A stretch of 29,057 nucleotides of DNA. It comes from Desulfobulbaceae bacterium UBA5123 (GTDB lineage: Bacteria; Desulfobacterota; Desulfobulbia; Desulfobulbales; UBA5123). Under the pieces are notes generated by a model, which was not told the origin of the DNA, searched no databases, and saw only the letters and a list, made by a program, of their open reading frames with translations. Both the position numbers and the translations under genes were made by a program. The DNA lies in the NCBI GenBank assembly GCA_002415465.1, contig DHYT01000103.1:1-29057 (forward strand), in the 5' to 3' direction. This document shows positions 24,208 to 29,057 of this stretch, piece after piece. How positions within the stretch are numbered: position 1 is the first letter of the stretch; the number at the start of each line of letters is the position of its first letter.

Positions 24208-26298
24208 TCAACGTGGAAAGGCGGCGGCGATGCCCCCATCCACCGGCAGGGTGGCGCCGGTGGTGGGGGTCTGCTCCGAGGCGAAAAAAACCACCGCATT
24301 GCCGACATGGTCGGCCAGAACCTCGGTTTTCAGCAGATTCCGCTGCCGATAATATTCCTTCAGCCCGGCCGGGTCAAGGTTTCGTGACCGCATCCGGTCC
24401 GGCCCGATCACATCCCAGAGTCCGGAACTGACCTCCTCGGCATCAAAAACCGCGTCCGGGTTGATCATATTGACCCGGACGCCGATCCCGGCAAGCTCCA
24501 GGGCGGCAATCTTGCCCAGTTGGTGCGCGCCCGCCTTGGAGGCGCTGTAAGCGCCGAAAGCCGCGCCTGGGTCAAAAACGTTCTTGGAACTGTTGATGAT
24601 GACATGGCCGCCCGTCCCCTGCCGCTTGAAAATGGGCACCGCCGCCTTGATCACCTGGAAAACGCCGACCAGATTCACCTCCAGCACCTGCCGGAACCTG
24701 TTTTCATCGAGTTCGGCAAGGGTTGCGACATGCGCGATGCCGGCATTGGGGACCAGGATATCAAGGCCGCCCACCGCCTCGATAACCTGCCGCATCCCGG
24801 CCGCCACCGAGGCGGCATCGGTGACATCCATCACCAGCGCGCTCACCCGCTCCCCACCAAACCGTGCCGCCAGCCCCTGCTGCACGACCGCAAGGCGTTT
24901 CGCGTCAATATCGGTCAGGAAAACCCGAGCACCCGCCGCCAGCAACTGCCGGCCGATCCCCACCGCGATGGCGCCCCCGCCGCCGGTCACCAGCGCCGCC
25001 TTGCCGGCGAGAGGCAACGGCTTGCCCTTGCCGAGCTTGGCCTGCTCGAGGCTCCAGTACTCCATGGCAAAGATTAAGCCGGCGTCAAGCTCCCGATAGC
25101 TCCCGACCGCGGCGGCCCCGATCTTGGCGGCCAGGGTGTGCTCGGCGATATCCGCCGCCACCCCCGCCGCCTTGCCGCTTGTCCCGACCCCGACGATGCC
25201 GAGGCCCGGGATCAGGACCACCCGCGGCAGGGCATCGAGCCGGGTATAGGTCCCGGACCGCGCCGCAACCTGCTCGTCGAAATACCGGTTATAACGTTCC
25301 CCATACGCCCGGACCGCGTTTGCAATCATCTCGCGCAGCGCATCTTCATCCGTGACGGCCGCGCAATCGAGAAAGAGGGGATGGTTCTTCACCCGGATCA
25401 CATGATCCGGGGTGAGGACGCCGGTGGAAAAGAGCGTCTCGGCGTCCGGTCGGGCAAGTTGCGCCAAAACCGCCTCGGTGCGCCGCAGGTGCAGGCAGAC
25501 ACGCTGCGGCCGCAAGTCGCCGGGCAGGGCAAGCGCGCCGCGCAGCATCGGCAGCACCACCGCGCCGTCCACCGCCGGCATCACCCGCCCGCGCGGCGAA
25601 CCCTGCGCGGTCAAGGCCGTCGCGATATAACACTCCGCCCGGCTCACCGCCTCGATCATCCGGTCATAGGCTTGCCGACCGGTGTCGCCGAAGGTGAAGA
25701 TGCCGTGATTCTTGAGAATCAGATACTCCATCTCCGGCTGCCGCTCCAGCAACTCGGCCATTGCCTTGGCAAGGGGAAAGCCGGGCATGATAAAGGGGAG
25801 GATGCCGATCTTGTCACCCAGTGCCTCCCGCAACAGCCGATCGGCCTCGGGCTGGTTGGTGAGGGTGACGATGGCGTCGGCATGGGTATGATCGATAAAA
25901 CGATGGGGCAAAAATGCGTGCACCAGGGTTTCGATGGAGGGGTTGGGCGAAGACGCATCCAGCAGATGGGTGCGGAACTGGTTGACCATCTCCTCGTCGC
26001 CGAGGCTCTCCAGCCGCCGCAACCTGCGGAGATAGGCGAGATCCAGGCCCGGAAAGCCGGCCGCCTCGATGGTGGCGAGATCCCAGCCGCTGCCCTTGAT
26101 GAAGAGAACCTCCATGGGCTCGCCGAACAGGTTGTCGACCGTGGCCTTCACCGAGGTGTTGCCGCCGCCGTGCAGGACAAGCTCCGACTCGCAGCCGATC
26201 AGCCGCGAGGTATAGACCCGCATGGCCAGATCGGGATGCATGCCGGGATGACTGTCGATAAAGGCCTGGGCCTCTTCCTGATGATAGCGGTTAAGCAT
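24208..26298 (-). CDS. Bifunctional class II aldolase / short-chain dehydrogenase fusion
   Basis: The 696-residue cytoplasmic protein starts at the ATG at 26298, with AAGGA eight bases before it (TTG at 26319 is less likely). The N-terminal half (~1-400) is a class II aldolase/adducin-type domain with HGGGNTSVK, the zinc-type histidines in DHTHADA and a later LKNHGIF. The C-terminal half (~425-696) is a short-chain dehydrogenase: TGGGGAIAVGIG for NAD(P), PNAGI, and the catalytic INSS...YSASK triad. This two-domain layout is that of the RhaEW/YuxG family, in which the aldolase cleaves a sugar 1-phosphate (rhamnulose-1-phosphate in studied cases) and the dehydrogenase oxidises the lactaldehyde product. 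No rhamnose isomerase or kinase is seen nearby, so the natural substrate here is open. It leads the cluster ending at the M24 peptidase. Confidence 0.9.
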   Translation of the reverse strand: MLNRYHQEEAQAFIDSHPGMHPDLAMRVYTSRLIGCESELVLHGGGNTSVKATVDNLFGEPMEVLFIKGSGWDLATIEAAGFPGLDLAYLRRLRRLESLGDEEMVNQFRTHLLDASSPNPSIETLVHAFLPHRFIDHTHADAIVTLTNQPEADRLLREALGDKIGILPFIMPGFPLAKAMAELLERQPEMEYLILKNHGIFTFGDTGRQAYDRMIEAVSRAECYIATALTAQGSPRGRVMPAVDGAVVLPMLRGALALPGDLRPQRVCLHLRRTEAVLAQLARPDAETLFSTGVLTPDHVIRVKNHPLFLDCAAVTDEDALREMIANAVRAYGERYNRYFDEQVAARSGTYTRLDALPRVVLIPGLGIVGVGTSGKAAGVAADIAEHTLAAKIGAAAVGSYRELDAGLIFAMEYWSLEQAKLGKGKPLPLAGKAALVTGGGGAIAVGIGRQLLAAGARVFLTDIDAKRLAVVQQGLAARFGGERVSALVMDVTDAASVAAGMRQVIEAVGGLDILVPNAGIAHVATLAELDENRFRQVLEVNLVGVFQVIKAAVPIFKRQGTGGHVIINSSKNVFDPGAAFGAYSASKAGAHQLGKIAALELAGIGVRVNMINPDAVFDAEEVSSGLWDVIGPDRMRSRNLDPAGLKEYYRQRNLLKTEVLADHVGNAVVFFASEQTPTTGATLPVDGGIAAAFPR

Positions 26299-26408
26299 CG
26301 TTTGATTCCTTGCTCGCAAGCGCTGAAAAAGTAACGGCGGGCCGCCCCAGCGGTCACCGCCGACAATCTGACCGTGTCAACAAAACCAGACGCAACTATA
26401 CCCCGCCA

Positions 26409-26444
26409 CCACCGCGAAATCACGAATTTTCCACCGCGAAATCA
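26409..26444. repeat. Pair of 14-bp direct repeats at the end of the 231-aa gene
   Basis: CCACCGCGAAATCA occurs at 26409-26422 and again at 26431-26444, separated by 8 bp. The second copy covers the stop codon of the leftward 231-residue gene. The 22-bp period (two helical turns) would suit a protein-binding site upstream of the aldolase cluster, or it could be a small slippage duplication. Confidence 0.6.
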
Positions 26445-27137
26445 GCCCCGGTGCAGAAGAAAGGCGCGCTCCGCCAGCCGCTTGAGTTGTTTCTTGACGG
26501 ACGCCAACGGCATCAGGGGCGGAAAGATCGGCAGGCTGTGTTCGATGGGCGATGGCGGCTCGATCCGCATCGTCGCCTCCAACTTGTCGGCGGCGCCACC
26601 CTGAATCTCGCCGTACAGGGGGCCATCGCCGCCCCCGTCCATGGCGCGGAAAAACTGCATGATATTGCCGAGATCGTTCTTTTTATAAAAAATCTTGATC
26701 TCTTCCTTGATGGTTTCGAGGCTGTCCTCAAGCTCGCCAAAGCGCTCGCGGTACACCGTGACACTCTCCTCCAGCAGCTGGTAACTGTCCAGAATGAGAT
26801 TGGTAAACCGGCCGGCGCGGGTGAACCCGTGGGCGCGCATCCCGGCAAGCGCCCTGGCGCGCAACGTCGGCGACTCAAGGAGATAGGGATCATAAAAAAT
26901 CCGCTCCTCAAGGCCGATCAGTTGCAGGAAATCATGGATCAACGCCTCGTCGCCCAGAAGGATATACACCCTGGTAAGGGCATGGCCGACAGCCTGCTCG
27001 GCGGTGCGCGACTGCAGCTGCATCTTGCGCTGCAAATCCTGGCTGTCCTCCTCGATCAGCTTCCGAAAGCCGAAATAACGGTCCGCCACTTCCTTTCTGA
27101 TCTCGTAGCTGAGAACCCTGGCGATATCCGCGTCCAT
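26442..27137 (-). CDS. Cytoplasmic helical protein of unknown function (231 aa)
   Basis: The ATG at 27137 is chosen over an upstream TTG at 27158; AGGG lies four bases before the ATG, a short but usable spacing. The protein is mainly alpha-helical and charged, without signal peptide or membrane segment. Notable stretches are YEIRKEVADRYFGFRKLIEE near the start, HALTRVYILLGDEALIHDFL in the middle, and a proline-rich patch (PPSPIEHSLPIFPPLMPL) before a basic C-terminus. I do not recognise a family. It is divergent from dnaG (283 bp between start codons) and lies 143 bp upstream of the aldolase gene, so it may be its own transcription unit. Confidence 0.65.
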   Translation of the reverse strand: MDADIARVLSYEIRKEVADRYFGFRKLIEEDSQDLQRKMQLQSRTAEQAVGHALTRVYILLGDEALIHDFLQLIGLEERIFYDPYLLESPTLRARALAGMRAHGFTRAGRFTNLILDSYQLLEESVTVYRERFGELEDSLETIKEEIKIFYKKNDLGNIMQFFRAMDGGGDGPLYGEIQGGAADKLEATMRIEPPSPIEHSLPIFPPLMPLASVKKQLKRLAERAFLLHRG

Positions 27138-27282
27138 CAGTCCCTCTTTCCCCGGCAATCAGCCCCGCGGCCGCTCATGCATCCACCCCGAAAGAACCGC
27201 CCTGCCGATCAGGGCAACAACAATCCGGAACGGAATTCATTTTCATTACGGATTCCACCCCGGCCGCCTGACAAGTTTTTGC

Positions 27283-27310
27283 TTGACATTTTACGTAGAT
27301 AAGCTAGAAG
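27283..27310 (+). promoter_or_regulatory. Sigma70-like promoter of dnaG
   Basis: A perfect -35 TTGACA (27283-27288) is followed after 16 bp by TAGAAG (27305-27310; four of six -10 positions match). The leader would be ~105 nt and contains two copies of AACGTTT (27345-27351 and 27368-27374), 23 bp apart, a possible operator. The region is AT-rich compared with its surroundings. Confidence 0.55.
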
Positions 27311-27420
27311 TTCCAAACTGGCGGTATCTTTTTTATACGGTGTAAACGTTTTGCAAGGCTAAATTATAACGTTTCACCCTCGGTAATGCATCTCTCTTTT
27401 TGCTGGCAAGGAATCGGCCA

Positions 27421-29057
27421 TTGACCGCATTACAGGCAAAAGACAACACGGTCCAGCTGGTCAAGGATGCGGCGGATATCGTCGCCATCATCGGCGAGTG
27501 CGTGACCCTGCAGCGGAGCGGGGCCAACCTCAAGGGCTGCTGCCCCTTCCATGCCGAAAAAACCCCCTCCTTCCTGGTCAGCCCCGAACGACGCACCTTC
27601 CACTGCTTTGGTTGCGGCGAAGGCGGCGACGTCCTGACCTTCATGATGAAATACCACCGCCTCACCTTCCCGGAGGCGCTGCAGGATCTCGCCAAGCGTT
27701 ACCAGATCACCCTGCCTGAAAAGGCCATGAGCGTCGAGGAACAGGCGCAGCTCAAACAGCGGGAAGCGCTGTACCGGGTTTCCGAACAGGCGGCCGAACT
27801 CTATCACCGGCTGCTCATCGACAGCCCCGAGGCGGAACCGGCCCGGCGATACCTTCAAGAACGGGGCATTCCCGCCGAGGTGATCGCCGCCTTCAAACTC
27901 GGTTTCGCCCCGGACCGCTGGGATACCCTGGCCAAAGAGCTCGGCGCGCCGGCGAACCTTGCCGCGGCCGAAAAGGCCGGCCTGCTGGTCAGGAAGGAGC
28001 AGGGCGGCTTCTACGACCGCTTCCGCAACCGCGTCCTCTTCCCCATCTTCAGCCCAACCGGCAGGATCATCGCCTTCGGCGGCCGCATCCTTGGCGACGG
28101 CCAGCCCAAATATCTCAATTCCCCGGAAACGCCGCTTTTCGACAAGGGCCGCACCCTGTTCGGCCTCTTCCAGAACCGGCAGGCCATCCGCGACAAACGT
28201 CAATGCCTGCTGGTGGAAGGCAATTTCGACCTCATCGCCCTGGTGACCCACGGCATCGCCAATGTGGCCGCCCCCCTCGGCACCGCCCTCACCAAGGAGC
28301 ATCTCCGCAACCTGAAAGGGTATGCCGACGAAGCGGTTCTGCTCTTTGACGGCGATGCCGCCGGGCTGAAGGCCGCCATGCGCTCGGTGCCCATTTTCCT
28401 GAGCGAACACATGGCGGCCCGCATCGCCACCCTGCCCGACGACCATGACCCGGATACCTTTGTCCGCGAATTCGGCGCCGAGGGATTAACCCGACTGGTC
28501 GACAACGCCGCCTCGCTGGCTGATTTCGTTTTCCGCCAGTTGGTCGAACAACACGGGCTGACCGTGGAGGGCAAGGGCAAAATCGTCCAGGAACTCAAGC
28601 CGATTATCGAGGCCATCACCGATCAGTTGCAACGCAAGATCTTTGTCGCCCATTTCAGCGAACAGCTCGGCGTCACCGCCGACGAAATGCTCACCGCCTA
28701 CCGGCCGCCGGCCGCCGCCGCTCCAGCGACAAAAGCCCCCGCCCCGGAGCAGGGTTCCAAGGCAGGTCCGCTTCCCATTATCCAGCGGCAACTGATCGAA
28801 TTCGTGATCCTCTACCCTGAATACCTGCAACGGTTCCGTGCCGCGGGCATCGACGACTTCATCACCCATCCCGCGGCCCGGACCATCCTAGACGCCCTGC
28901 ACGCCATAAGCGGTGGCGACACCCCTCCCGCCCCCGAACAGATCCTGCCCGCGAACGTCGGCGTACTGCTCGGCTCGGCGGGAGTCGGCCCGACGTTCGG
29001 TCGCTTCGTCTTCGGGTTGGGGATCCTGGGGATGGCGCTCTCGACCATCACGCTGCA
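27421..29057 (+). CDS. dnaG: DNA primase DnaG (3' end missing; last ~35 codons look foreign)
   Basis: DnaG makes RNA primers at the replication fork. The reading frame is open from a TTG at 27421 (AAGGA eight bases upstream; the nearby ATG at 27386 is out of frame) to the window end, 545 codons. The CHC2 zinc finger is C41, H44, C62 and C65 (CPFHAEKTPSF and HCFGCG). The core contains the RNA-polymerase-like fold with FRNRVLFPI and FGGRIL. The TOPRIM domain has E266 in VEGNFDLIAL and D310/D312 in LLFDGDAAG. Residues ~430-508 start the DnaB-helicase-binding domain. After EQIL (about 28950) the frame continues as a hydrophobic glycine-rich stretch (LLGSAGVGPTFGRFVFGLG) unlike any primase. The gene is therefore secure, but its displayed C-terminus is doubtful. 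Confidence 0.93.
   Translation, partial: MTALQAKDNTVQLVKDAADIVAIIGECVTLQRSGANLKGCCPFHAEKTPSFLVSPERRTFHCFGCGEGGDVLTFMMKYHRLTFPEALQDLAKRYQITLPEKAMSVEEQAQLKQREALYRVSEQAAELYHRLLIDSPEAEPARRYLQERGIPAEVIAAFKLGFAPDRWDTLAKELGAPANLAAAEKAGLLVRKEQGGFYDRFRNRVLFPIFSPTGRIIAFGGRILGDGQPKYLNSPETPLFDKGRTLFGLFQNRQAIRDKRQCLLVEGNFDLIALVTHGIANVAAPLGTALTKEHLRNLKGYADEAVLLFDGDAAGLKAAMRSVPIFLSEHMAARIATLPDDHDPDTFVREFGAEGLTRLVDNAASLADFVFRQLVEQHGLTVEGKGKIVQELKPIIEAITDQLQRKIFVAHFSEQLGVTADEMLTAYRPPAAAAPATKAPAPEQGSKAGPLPIIQRQLIEFVILYPEYLQRFRAAGIDDFITHPAARTILDALHAISGGDTPPAPEQILPANVGVLLGSAGVGPTFGRFVFGLGILGMALSTITL
28950..29057 (+). other. Apparent junction to a foreign, transporter-like reading frame at the window end
   Basis: From about 28950 the dnaG frame encodes a membrane-helix-like sequence (VFGLGILGMALSTITL) instead of the polar helicase-binding domain. 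Codon choice also shifts: GGG, TTG, TCG and ACG become common where the gene so far prefers GGC, CTG and ACC. It vaguely recalls a transmembrane helix of Nramp-type metal transporters, a weak resemblance from memory. Confidence 0.5.

Overview
The window is high-GC (roughly 60% or more by eye) and looks like a chromosome or large metagenomic contig segment from an anaerobic, cytochrome-rich Gram-negative bacterium. The best guess is a Desulfobacterota (former deltaproteobacterium) of the Desulfobulbales/Desulfuromonadales kind. This is inferred from multihaem c-type cytochromes with paired CxxCH motifs, a BchE-like radical SAM tail, an NHL-propeller protein beside the cytochromes, and an aldolase/short-chain dehydrogenase fusion. 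No rRNA, tRNA, insertion sequence or CRISPR array was seen.

Layout. (1) Positions 1-403 hold the 3' end of a BchE-type radical SAM protein. (2) Positions 613-3157 (+) hold a probable second-messenger pair: a HEAT-repeat protein ending in a class III nucleotide cyclase domain, then a stand-alone cyclic-nucleotide-binding protein, closed by a good terminator. (3) Positions 3361-3921 (+) encode a four-helix membrane protein. (4) Positions 22014 down to 3987 (-) carry an 18-kb operon-like array of five exported proteins: a 7-haem cytochrome, an NHL beta-propeller protein, a small TPR-like protein, a 2660-residue hybrid of a 12/13-haem cytochrome with seven calcium-loop repeats and two beta-helix domains, and a 1545-residue PKD/Ycf48-propeller/thrombospondin-type protein. 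A sigma70-like promoter precedes the array, and a terminator lies inside the end of the convergent membrane-protein gene. (5) Positions 26298 down to 22187 (-) hold a tight four-gene cluster: aldolase/SDR fusion, two unknown proteins and an M24 metallopeptidase. A further unknown gene (27137-26442) lies upstream. (6) Position 27421 to the end (+) is dnaG primase, starting at TTG and running off the window.

The five-gene array is the most interesting system. All products appear to be exported, two carry haem and three are built from repeat folds typical of surface structures. A reasonable hypothesis is a cell-surface or extracellular electron-transfer and adhesion assembly, in which haem modules are carried on long rigid beta-rich stalks. 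No outer-membrane porin or quinol oxidase is visible here, so the route of electrons is not established.

A caution: the last ~110 bases read in frame from dnaG into a hydrophobic transporter-like sequence unlike any primase C-terminus. This suggests a chimeric join or rearrangement at the window edge.
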